61,104 nt of DNA, from positions 1 through 61,104 of the forward strand of contig JBAXGW010000022.1 of assembly GCA_037139195.1 (NCBI GenBank). Reading direction: 5' to 3'. This document shows, in pieces, positions 35,574 to 43,616 of this stretch (the stretch's first letter is position 1; every line of letters begins with the position of its first letter). Source of the stretch: JBAXGW01 sp037139195 (lineage in GTDB: Bacteria; Bacteroidota; Bacteroidia; Bacteroidales; JAHJDW01). Both the position numbers and the translations under genes were made by a program. The notes under the pieces were generated by a model that was not told the origin of the DNA, searched no databases, and saw only the letters and a program-made list of their open reading frames with translations.

Positions 35574-36167
35574 ATGTTAAGTAATATGAAATACATAAAA
35601 GGAATATCAATTATTTTAGTTGTTACGTTATTTTCATCGTTTATGCTGTCCAATAATGAGAACTGTATTTATATAATTGAAATTTCTCCAAAATTAATAC
35701 AAAAATCAAATGATTTTCAAGATAGAATAAAACCTTTGAAATTGCTATTTAAAACAGATAAAGTTTTGAATGTTTTTGATTGCTTAAATATTGATTCTGT
35801 ATATTTAAAATCAGATGCGGTGGCTTTTTATGCAGAAGAAAACTCTTTAGTATTAAGATACATGGATAGAAATAATAATGCAATTCAATTCAAACGAATA
35901 ATTGCAGATTATCCTTTAATAGATTCTATAGAAAATAAATTAAATAAATTTGATAAAATTCATATATATAAATTGGAGAATGTTAAAATATTTGATTTGC
36001 CAGAAATAAGAATAGGAATGAGGGATGATTGTTATCGTTTTAAAAAACAACGTGTATTAGTTGTTCCACAATCTGCGAATTTTAGCATTAAATATATTTC
36101 AACAATTGTTCTTGAAAGTTGTGATTGTCTTTTGGGAAATATTAGAGAAAGGTTAGATGCGGAATAA
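35574..36167 (+). CDS. Exported or membrane-anchored protein, unknown function
   Basis: 197 aa (193 if the ATG at 35586 is used). N-terminal hydrophobic segment (ISIILVVTLFSSFMLSNN). The rest is mixed alpha/beta with cysteine-containing ends (FKKQRVLVVPQSANFSIKYI, LESCDCLLGN). No family recognised. Follows 34847-35572 after one base, so translationally linked. Confidence 0.58.
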   Translation: MLSNMKYIKGISIILVVTLFSSFMLSNNENCIYIIEISPKLIQKSNDFQDRIKPLKLLFKTDKVLNVFDCLNIDSVYLKSDAVAFYAEENSLVLRYMDRNNNAIQFKRIIADYPLIDSIENKLNKFDKIHIYKLENVKIFDLPEIRIGMRDDCYRFKKQRVLVVPQSANFSIKYISTIVLESCDCLLGNIRERLDAE

Positions 36168-36218
36168 AACATCTAAAAAAAACACCCAATGCGATACAAC
36201 GATATATCACAATAACTT

Positions 36219-36247
36219 AAGACTTTCCAAGTTTTAAAAACTTTCAG
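36219..36247. repeat. Half copy of the GACTTTCCAAG palindrome
   Basis: AAGACTTTCCAAGTTTTAAA followed by AACTTTCAG: the left arm equals that of 37123-37155, but the right arm is altered. Confidence 0.6.
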
Positions 36248-36249
36248 AG

Positions 36250-36384
36250 TGGGATAATTCAGATTTCATGAAAATTGAAGCCTTTTTTAAGGAAATAAGA
36301 AAGCCAAATTATAACATTAAAGAAATTGAAAAATATTTTTCTGCTATATGGACAGGGAAAGAATTGAAAACATTAAATAAATAA
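36250..36384 (+). pseudogene. 3' scrap of a paralogue of the gene at 34847
   Basis: An open stretch without a suitable start reads WDNSDFMKIEAFFKEIRKPN, then YNIKEIEKYFSAIWTGKELK, TLNK and stop. The last 15 residues match the C-terminus of the 34847-35572 protein except Arg to Lys, and the DNA identity includes the stop codon. The rest of the gene is gone. A 38-aa ORF from the ATG at 36268 is possible but unlikely to be a gene. Confidence 0.75.
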
Positions 36385-36408
36385 CATGAAAAAAATAATC
36401 AATCAATT

Positions 36409-36996
36409 ATGAAATATTTTGTTTTATTTGTCATATTATTTCTTACGAGTGAAAGTAATTGTATTGCTCAGAAATTTGAATCAAAATTTTCTAAATGCAT
36501 AATAAATAAAGACACATTTAATATTGTTCCTTTTAGAGTTGATAGTAACAGATATTACGATATTTATGAAAATGAAGAATTGAAAAATTTGCCAAATGGG
36601 AAATGGTGCGTGTTATATAAACAAGATAGTTTAAAGGTTAACGTACTATTCGATTTAGAAAATGGGTTAATTGATGGGATATATTATAGATTTTATTTTA
36701 ATGGAATTATTTCAAAATACCGATTATACTCTAATGGGGACCCAATATTAGGAATATCCTATAATAAAAAATCTAGTGAAATTGAAGCAATTAGTAGTAG
36801 TTGTAAAAAATATGATAAGGAAATGTTATTTAATAAAAAAGGCAAGCTATATGAGATAAATATGACTTTTCAAGGAATTCCAGTTTACAAAAAACACCCA
36901 ATTTTCAAATTAAAATCAAATAGAATTAAATTTATTATTTCGCCATTAAAAGAAGAAATTGAGTTATATATGTTCGTTCATAAATTCCTTCCATAG
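36409..36996 (+). CDS. Exported protein with MORN-like motif, unknown function
   Basis: 195 aa. Signal peptide to about residue 21 (ESNCIAQ). NGLIDGIYYRFYFNGIISKY and RLYSNGDPILGISYNKKSSE resemble single MORN-variant units found in YwqK-like proteins, a weak similarity. Ends with a hydrophobic VHKFLP. Same orientation as the preceding exported proteins; may belong to the same accessory cluster. Confidence 0.55.
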   Translation: MKYFVLFVILFLTSESNCIAQKFESKFSKCIINKDTFNIVPFRVDSNRYYDIYENEELKNLPNGKWCVLYKQDSLKVNVLFDLENGLIDGIYYRFYFNGIISKYRLYSNGDPILGISYNKKSSEIEAISSSCKKYDKEMLFNKKGKLYEINMTFQGIPVYKKHPIFKLKSNRIKFIISPLKEEIELYMFVHKFLP

Positions 36997-37389
36997 AGCA
37001 TTAAGCGATAACCTCCGTCACCGAACCCTCGGTATAATCATATCACCAAAAACTAACTATAATACAAATCTATACAGGAATGTATATTTGAGTGCTCCTG
37101 TTTCAACAATTCTTTTCTTCTCAGACTTTCCAAGTTTTAAAAACTTGGAAAGTCTTGATTTGATACAACTTGAGTTTCCATGTAACTCCACAATAAAACT
37201 ATATTATCCTAAAATAGGTTTATTCTACAATTAACTCCACTTTTATTTCAAACTTCAATAAATTATATTTTTTTTAAGCCTCAAATTATCAGCCAATAAG
37301 CATATTTGTATATCAGTTGTATATCGTGTTTTTTTTGTGCTGATGTTTAAAACCGATAAAATTGCAGCAAAATTAAATTTTCTGCAAGT
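36997..37389. other. Spacer with a palindromic repeat
   Basis: 393 bases. Contains the 33-base palindrome at 37123-37155 and CGTCACCGAACCCTCGGTAT with ATCATATCACC (37017-37048), loosely like part of the 132-bp repeat. A 91-codon plus-strand frame reads through the palindrome and is rejected. No clear -7 box for 37390. Confidence 0.55.
37123..37155. repeat. 33-base palindrome (AGACTTTCCAAG family)
   Basis: AGACTTTCCAAGTTTT (37123-37138), one base, then its exact reverse complement (37140-37155); as RNA, a 12-bp stem with a 9-base A/T loop. A half copy is at 36219-36247. Confidence 0.85.
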
Positions 37390-39783
37390 ATGAATAAAAA
37401 TTACCTTTTATCTGCAATTTTATTAATAGGAATATCTTTTTCTGTTAATGCACAAAACAAAAATTTGTGTGCAAGTGCTCAAACAATTTCGTCGTTCCCA
37501 TTTTCGCAAACGGGATTAACTACTAATGGTGCAACTAACGATATTACCACCGCTCCTTGTGCTGGTACTGTTTTAGATGGTGTTGAGTTCCTTTTTAAAT
37601 ATACACCAACTGCAAATCAAAATGTTAGTGTTACGCTTACTAATACCATGGCTAGCTTAATTAATAAAGTTGGTTTGTTTGTAACTAAAGATTGTCCTAA
37701 TGCGAGCGGTGCTGTTTGTATGGGTTTTGTGGAAAGCACTAGCAATCCTTTGCAATTGCCAAGTATATCGTTGATAGCAGGCGAAACCTATTATATAATG
37801 GTAACTAGCAAAACTACTTTGCCTTTTGGTTCTTCGTATACTAATTTTGATATTAGCTTAGCAAACGAGATTGTTCTTAATGGAATAGATGCTGGCATTT
37901 CGGCAATTAAAGCTATTGAGCCATCGTGCAATTTGGGTGCTAGCAATGTGGTAGAAGCTACTGTTTTTAATTATGGCGATGTTTCTATTTCAAATGTGCC
38001 AGTTCAATATACCGTAAACAATGGTACTCCAATTCTTGATACTGTTGATGGTCCAATTTTGCCAAATGCAAGTGCTGTTGTTACATTTGTTCCTACGGTT
38101 GATTTATCGCTAGAGGGTTCTTATTCAATTGAAGTAAAGACAAATTATCCAAACGATACCATTCCAGAAAACAATGCAATGATTTTTGTGGCCGAACATC
38201 AACCTTTGGTTACATTGCCTTATTTAGCTGATTTTGAAAACGATAATGGTCATTGGGGCGCAGGCGGAGTAAATTCAACTTGGGAATGGGGCGTGCCAAA
38301 TAATACTATGATAAACTCAGCATTTTCGGGAACTAAAGCTTGGGTTACCAATTTAGATGGTAATAACCATGCTGATTTATCAAACAATAGCGATGAAAAC
38401 TCATTTTTATACAGTCCTTGTTTCGATTTTACTGGAGTTGTTCATCCTCAAATAAAATTTCAGGTTCGCACTAAATTAAATATTACCGATATGCCTAACA
38501 GTGTTCGCTTTCAGTGGTCGAATGACAATGGAAGTACTTGGGTTACTTTGCGTACATGGAATGGAACGATAGAAGATTGGACTTTATTTGAATATTCTGT
38601 TGATACGATTGCTGGGATGAGCAATGTTCGCTTCAGATTTAGTTATGCTCCTTCATTTACTATGATGGTTACTCCTTCAGAAGGTTTTGCAATTGATGAT
38701 TTCCAGGTGTATGAGCAACAAGCTTGTGATTTTCAAACGATAGATATTATTGCTACTGAATTTGATTGTGGTATGTCGAGTCAAACTCCGGTTACTGCAA
38801 AAATTATGAATGTAGGTTTAAATGACCAAAACACGGTGATGATAGCCTATTCAACTAATCAAATAGACTGGGAAGTAGACACATTATATCAATTAATGCA
38901 TCCATTTGATACAATTACACATATATTTAATACGCCAGCAAATTTTTCTACTATTGGCAGTTATACGTTGTATATCAAAACAATAAATGCAAGCGATATC
39001 ATTACTATCAATGATATGAAAAGCATGGAGATAAATAATTTGCCTGTAATTTCTGCTTTCCCATATAACGAAAACTTCAATGTGCCTACTAGCAATTGGT
39101 TTACTTATGGAATTAAGTCTTCATGGGAATACGGACAAAGCACTTTAGGAAATAATACTTCAAATATTTGGGCAACCAATTTAACTGGGAATTATAATGG
39201 GGGCGAATTATCTTATTTACAAGGCCCTTGCTTTGATGTTTCTACTATGACAAATCCTTATTTTAATTTCAAGTATTGGGTGGAATTTGGCGAAGGTGCT
39301 GCTTCTGGTGGCGTTGACGTTGAAGCTTCTACAGATGGAATTACTTGGAATCCATTAAACATTTTGCCTTATAACTTAGTTTCAACTTCATGGATGACAA
39401 GTAGTTTGAGTTTAAATTCGGTAAAAACTGCTACTAAATTACAAATTCGCTTTGTATTAATATCATCAGTTCTAGGAACACAAGATGGAATTTTCATTGA
39501 TGATGTGAGCATTACCGAAGGTTCATTGATTGGTCAGGATGAAAACAGTGCAAGTGTAATATCTGTTTATCCAAATCCTACTTCGGATAATGTATTTGTT
39601 AATTCATCGAACGAAAAAATAACAAAAATAGAAATTATTGGAATTGATGGAAAAACAATAATTTCAAAAGAAATAAACGATTTCAATGCCACCCTTAATG
39701 TTGAAAATACAGACTCAGGTCTGTATTTTTTAAGAATTTCTACCACATCTAGAACACAGATGAGTAGATTTATTGTTCAGTAG
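37390..39783 (+). CDS. T9SS cargo with CARDB-like and choice-of-anchor modules
   Basis: 797 aa. Signal peptide to residue 22 (FSVNAQ). A PPC-like module at about 25-155; a CARDB-like domain at about 165-270 (NYGDVSISNVPVQYTVNNGT); a choice-of-anchor-J/MAM-like module at about 280-445 (FENDNGHWGAGGVNSTWEWG, FAIDDFQVYEQ); then a second CARDB/anchor pair at about 450-710; and a T9SS type A sorting domain at 715-797 (VYPNPTSDNVFVNSS, YFLRISTTSRTQMSRFIV). Such cargo are surface adhesins or binding subunits; target unknown. A strong terminator follows. Confidence 0.87.
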   Translation: MNKNYLLSAILLIGISFSVNAQNKNLCASAQTISSFPFSQTGLTTNGATNDITTAPCAGTVLDGVEFLFKYTPTANQNVSVTLTNTMASLINKVGLFVTKDCPNASGAVCMGFVESTSNPLQLPSISLIAGETYYIMVTSKTTLPFGSSYTNFDISLANEIVLNGIDAGISAIKAIEPSCNLGASNVVEATVFNYGDVSISNVPVQYTVNNGTPILDTVDGPILPNASAVVTFVPTVDLSLEGSYSIEVKTNYPNDTIPENNAMIFVAEHQPLVTLPYLADFENDNGHWGAGGVNSTWEWGVPNNTMINSAFSGTKAWVTNLDGNNHADLSNNSDENSFLYSPCFDFTGVVHPQIKFQVRTKLNITDMPNSVRFQWSNDNGSTWVTLRTWNGTIEDWTLFEYSVDTIAGMSNVRFRFSYAPSFTMMVTPSEGFAIDDFQVYEQQACDFQTIDIIATEFDCGMSSQTPVTAKIMNVGLNDQNTVMIAYSTNQIDWEVDTLYQLMHPFDTITHIFNTPANFSTIGSYTLYIKTINASDIITINDMKSMEINNLPVISAFPYNENFNVPTSNWFTYGIKSSWEYGQSTLGNNTSNIWATNLTGNYNGGELSYLQGPCFDVSTMTNPYFNFKYWVEFGEGAASGGVDVEASTDGITWNPLNILPYNLVSTSWMTSSLSLNSVKTATKLQIRFVLISSVLGTQDGIFIDDVSITEGSLIGQDENSASVISVYPNPTSDNVFVNSSNEKITKIEIIGIDGKTIISKEINDFNATLNVENTDSGLYFLRISTTSRTQMSRFIVQ

Positions 39784-39797
39784 ATTTTAGTTTTTTT

Positions 39798-39827
39798 AAA
39801 GGGAGTGTAGTGAGCTCCCTTTTTTTT
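39798..39827 (+). terminator. Terminator after the 37390 gene
   Basis: AAAGGGAG (39798-39805), 9-base loop, CTCCCTTT (39815-39822), running into eight Ts. Confidence 0.85.
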
Positions 39828-39943
39828 AATTTCTTTTTCTGCCTGACAATATGAAAGTTAGATTAATTGTATATCGAATGTATATAGCCATTTTTTGATA
39901 ATTTAATGATAAGATGATACTATTGCTTAAAATTTATTTTCAG

Positions 39944-42900
39944 ATGAAAAATTTGTTTTTGATTATATTTTTAATTTTCTCATACGGATTTATTCAAGCA
40001 CAAAATTCTTTAAATGGAGTTGTTGAATCATTTCCAATACAAAAAATTAATTTAGCCCAAATTCAAACTAAGTCGCAAAAATATATTGTTAAACAGAACA
40101 TTGCAATATTATCAGAATTACCCCAAGTTTCAAAAACAGAAGATGGTTTTGATTTGTTATCACTTAAAAACATAGAAATAAAAGGAAAAGTTGGCGAACC
40201 TATAATATATACAAAATCAGTAAATATTAATTTGCCACTTGATGCTATTGTAGATGAAATTAGAATTATTAATGGAGAACTATATAATATATCTAATGCT
40301 ATAAAAATTGCACCTAGAGAAAAACCCTATCAATGGAGCGAAAATGAAAAGACAACTAAAGTAGAATTAAGCAATATTTACAAATCAACAAATGTATATC
40401 CCGAAAACATTGTTTCACAAAAGATTGGTAAGGATAATAAAAATACGGTATTATCATTAATTATTAATCCAGTTCAGTTTATTCCTGCAATTAACAAAAT
40501 TAAAATTATCAAAAATTTTGATGCAGAGGTAATTTATCATCTTGATAATAAGGCTATAAATGGGAATAATACTAGAACTGTTAATTCACAAAATATAATT
40601 ATAGCTCCAACATCTTTTTTAACACAAGCAAATACATTAAAAACCTTTTATTCGCAAAAGGAAAGTACAACCTCAGAAATAATAAGGCTAAGTTGGATTG
40701 ACTCAAATTACGTTGAAGCACAATTGCCAACAGCAGTAGGATTTGCAAATATGACAAATCCAAATATTAAATCGAATTATAATTACAATTTAGCACGAAA
40801 AATAACAGCTTATCTACTTGATAATGCGAGTCATCCAAATTTAGAGAGTATTACTTTACTTGGCGATGCATCAATAATTCCGCCAAGCTATTATTTTTAT
40901 ATCGCAGAGGGTTTAGACGACTATAATCGTTGGATTCCTTCTGATTTATACTATGCTTCGCCAGATTACGATCATGTTATGAACTTTTCAATAGGCAGAA
41001 TTCCAATGAATACTACCGCCGAACTGAATAGCTACTTAACAAAAATGAATAATTGGAAAACGAATCTTTCTCCTGTGTGGTTTAATAACGTGGAGGTCTG
41101 TGGTGGGAATCCTTTTGCGTCAAAATTCTACACGGGGGAATTGATTACGTTAAAAGCTATTAACGATGGCTATTTCCAAGGAATGAATGTTGGTAAAAAC
41201 TTTTATACCAACAGAAAAGATTATACTGTAACAATAAAGCCTTACTTAAATAATGGAAATGTAGGAATACTTTATCATATCGGTCATGGTTTAGGAAATA
41301 CTATGTATTTTTCGAGTGGAAATGCAATAAGCACCTACACTATTTCAAGTTTGGCAGCTTCAACAAAATATCCAGTAGTATTTTCTATTGCTTGTATGAA
41401 CGGAGGCTTTGATGCTGAATTAGTAACAAATGCTGATTTCCCTGATTGTATGGGCGAAGGTCTGATGAGAGCACAGGCAGGAAGTATTTCTTATTATGGT
41501 AGCGCTAGAAAAGCAACTGGCGGACCAATAGTTGGAATTAAATCAAGTGGCGAAATTGAAGTAAATACATTAACTTATATGGCTCGCATGCTACATACTT
41601 GCTTAAGAGTATATGCAAATGGCACTTTGAGGATGGGCGAAATTGCAAAAAACGCATTAACACAGTATTTATCAGTATCAGATATTTCCGATCCGCTTGA
41701 TATGCTTACAGCTTATGAGTTTGTATACTTAGGCGACCCCGTATTATCTATGTTACCAAAGCCTGGAACAAATAACTTCCAACAGCCAGAATTTACATTA
41801 AATCCAGCACCATTTGAATATAATAATGAAAACGAACCCGTATATTATTATACCAATTCAAATCATTTGCAAATAAACTTCTCTAATGCAACCAATTCTC
41901 CAGCAGTAAAATACAATTTATATGAAGTAAAATCCGATTTTGCTACTACTGATTTAGGTACAACAACAGATGCCGCTGCTCCTTTTGCATACACACACAC
42001 ACAAAGTGCTGAAAAACTGATGGTTTTATGTGCTTCTGCTAACGATGGGAAAGAAAGCAGAGTATACTTCAATACAAAATTGGTAACAAATCTTCCTCCA
42101 ATGAGTTGTTATTTAGATACAATAGATGTAGTAAACGAAGGAAATTACAATCTAAATTGGACGACCTCTGTTGATTACGATGGTACAATTTCTTCATATA
42201 CATTAAAAGAAATGATAAGTCCTATATCAGTTCTTGATGATTGTATTGCAAGCGATAAATGGTTATTAAATAAATTTACTTTAAGTAATGGTAGCTTTTA
42301 TTCAGGAACAGGTGATAGCTATCGTGCAACGTTAAGAACTTTATATCCAGTTTTTGTAAATACAGGCGATTCGTTAAAATTTTTAGCAAAATACGATATT
42401 GAAAACGGATTTGATTATGCTTACGCTGAAGTTTCTACAGATGGAGTGAATTATACTGTTTTAGGAGAATTTACTGGCACAAATAACACCTTTTCTCAAT
42501 ATAAATTCAGTTTAAATAACTATGTTGGACAAGGCATTTATATTCAATTTAGATATAAAACAGATGCTGGCACTAATGGAACTGGACTATATCTTGATGA
42601 TATATACCCTGCTGGCTGGTTTCAAACAATTAATTTAATTACAAATGTTGTAGATACAAGCTTCTCCTTTACTTTAAAACCCGATGGACGCTATTTCTAC
42701 TCAGTAAAAGCGAAGGATAATTCTGGAACAGAAAGCGGATGGAGCAATTTAAGAGAAATAAGCATTAATTCAGTTGCGACAGGAATAAACGAACAGATTG
42801 AAAATATTGCGATTTATCCAAATCCAACTTCCGATTATATAAATATCTATTCACAAAGCAACGAAAATTATCAGTTTGAATTGCTAGATGGTCTTGGAAG

Positions 42901-43027
42901 ATTAATAATCAAAAGTAATTCCAAACAAATAAATGTCTCTTGTTTGTCGGAAGGAATGTATTTTTTGAAAATCTCTAAAAACAATGAATTTGTAAATATC
43001 AAGAAAGTTATAGTTCAACATAAATAG
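39944..43027 (+). CDS. Gingipain-like C25 cysteine peptidase, T9SS cargo
   Basis: 1027 aa from the ATG at 39944 (an ATG at 39914 would add ten residues before the signal). Signal peptide ends near YGFIQAQ. A propeptide-like region to about 215 precedes the peptidase C25 domain, which carries the histidine motif YHIGHG (His445 and His448) and the cysteine motif SIACMNGGF (Cys484), the His/Cys dyad of gingipains. An Fn3-like and a choice-of-anchor module follow, then a T9SS type A sorting domain (IYPNPTSDYINIYSQ, YFLKISKNNEFVNIKKVIV). The terminal sorting domain distinguishes it from a plain PorU-type sortase, though PorU is related. Predicted secreted surface protease. Confidence 0.88.
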   Translation: MKNLFLIIFLIFSYGFIQAQNSLNGVVESFPIQKINLAQIQTKSQKYIVKQNIAILSELPQVSKTEDGFDLLSLKNIEIKGKVGEPIIYTKSVNINLPLDAIVDEIRIINGELYNISNAIKIAPREKPYQWSENEKTTKVELSNIYKSTNVYPENIVSQKIGKDNKNTVLSLIINPVQFIPAINKIKIIKNFDAEVIYHLDNKAINGNNTRTVNSQNIIIAPTSFLTQANTLKTFYSQKESTTSEIIRLSWIDSNYVEAQLPTAVGFANMTNPNIKSNYNYNLARKITAYLLDNASHPNLESITLLGDASIIPPSYYFYIAEGLDDYNRWIPSDLYYASPDYDHVMNFSIGRIPMNTTAELNSYLTKMNNWKTNLSPVWFNNVEVCGGNPFASKFYTGELITLKAINDGYFQGMNVGKNFYTNRKDYTVTIKPYLNNGNVGILYHIGHGLGNTMYFSSGNAISTYTISSLAASTKYPVVFSIACMNGGFDAELVTNADFPDCMGEGLMRAQAGSISYYGSARKATGGPIVGIKSSGEIEVNTLTYMARMLHTCLRVYANGTLRMGEIAKNALTQYLSVSDISDPLDMLTAYEFVYLGDPVLSMLPKPGTNNFQQPEFTLNPAPFEYNNENEPVYYYTNSNHLQINFSNATNSPAVKYNLYEVKSDFATTDLGTTTDAAAPFAYTHTQSAEKLMVLCASANDGKESRVYFNTKLVTNLPPMSCYLDTIDVVNEGNYNLNWTTSVDYDGTISSYTLKEMISPISVLDDCIASDKWLLNKFTLSNGSFYSGTGDSYRATLRTLYPVFVNTGDSLKFLAKYDIENGFDYAYAEVSTDGVNYTVLGEFTGTNNTFSQYKFSLNNYVGQGIYIQFRYKTDAGTNGTGLYLDDIYPAGWFQTINLITNVVDTSFSFTLKPDGRYFYSVKAKDNSGTESGWSNLREISINSVATGINEQIENIAIYPNPTSDYINIYSQSNENYQFELLDGLGRLIIKSNSKQINVSCLSEGMYFLKISKNNEFVNIKKVIVQHK

Positions 43028-43056
43028 CACAAACAAATACTAATTTTAATAGAAGC

Positions 43057-43434
43057 ATGAAAACCTTATTCCCACTATTCGCATTTCTATTCTTTTCCTC
43101 TATGCTTTTCGGTCAAAATGCCGAGCTTAATTCAATAGCAAAAAAGCATTATACAAACGAGCAAATACAGGAATTAAAGCCTGTTGACATCGAAAAGATC
43201 AATTATTATTATACTGAAACTTATGTAATTGACACAAAGAACCCTTTGTATAGCAAATTTGTATCCCAATATTGCAAAGATGGAATTTTTGATATTACTG
43301 ATTTTGAAAAATACAGAGGCTATTATTCTATTGTAAACTATCAAAATGAAGAATTTCAAAGCTTTACAGTAATATTAACACCTTGGACTGTTATTGAAAA
43401 GAAATACAAAGAAATTGAAGCAAAATACAATTAA
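43057..43434 (+). CDS. Small exported protein next to the C25 peptidase
   Basis: 125 aa with a signal peptide to about residue 20 (SSMLFGQN). Tyrosine-rich domain (IEKINYYYTETYVIDTKNPL, DITDFEKYRGYYSIVNYQNE). No family recognised. Starts 29 bases after the peptidase stop and is probably co-transcribed with it; an inhibitor or chaperone role is possible but unsupported. Confidence 0.62.
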   Translation: MKTLFPLFAFLFFSSMLFGQNAELNSIAKKHYTNEQIQELKPVDIEKINYYYTETYVIDTKNPLYSKFVSQYCKDGIFDITDFEKYRGYYSIVNYQNEEFQSFTVILTPWTVIEKKYKEIEAKYN

Positions 43435-43436
43435 GA

Positions 43437-43554
43437 GTCAGTCCATAAAGTCGATTTCTTCGTTGTTCTTGTCTCAAAAATCAGTCATTTACTTGTGTAA
43501 ACTCCTGATTTTTTAAGCCTACAAACGCCTCGAACTCGTTCTTTATTGACTAGC
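43437..43554. repeat. 118-bp MITE-like element
   Basis: Imperfect terminal inverted repeats GTCAGTCCATAAAG (43437-43450) and CTTTATTGACTAGC (43541-43554), 11 of 14 positions paired. Inside, AAAAATCAG (43476-43484) and CTGATTTTT (43505-43513) form a 9-bp stem. No ORF. A lone left end occurs at 34804-34822. Confidence 0.65.
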
Positions 43555-43616
43555 CTCTAACATTGTGGATAATAATTAAATTATAAAATGATATTTACCA
43601 CCAAAATATTCCCATT

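Noticed and set aside
36959..37234. 91-aa plus-strand ORF
   Set aside because: Overlaps the end of the 36409 gene and runs through a palindrome; no signal, motif or promoter.
39944..43027. C25 peptidase as the T9SS sortase PorU
   Set aside because: It carries an ordinary C-terminal type A sorting domain and a propeptide-like region, which fits a secreted cargo better; PorU cannot be wholly excluded without phylogeny.
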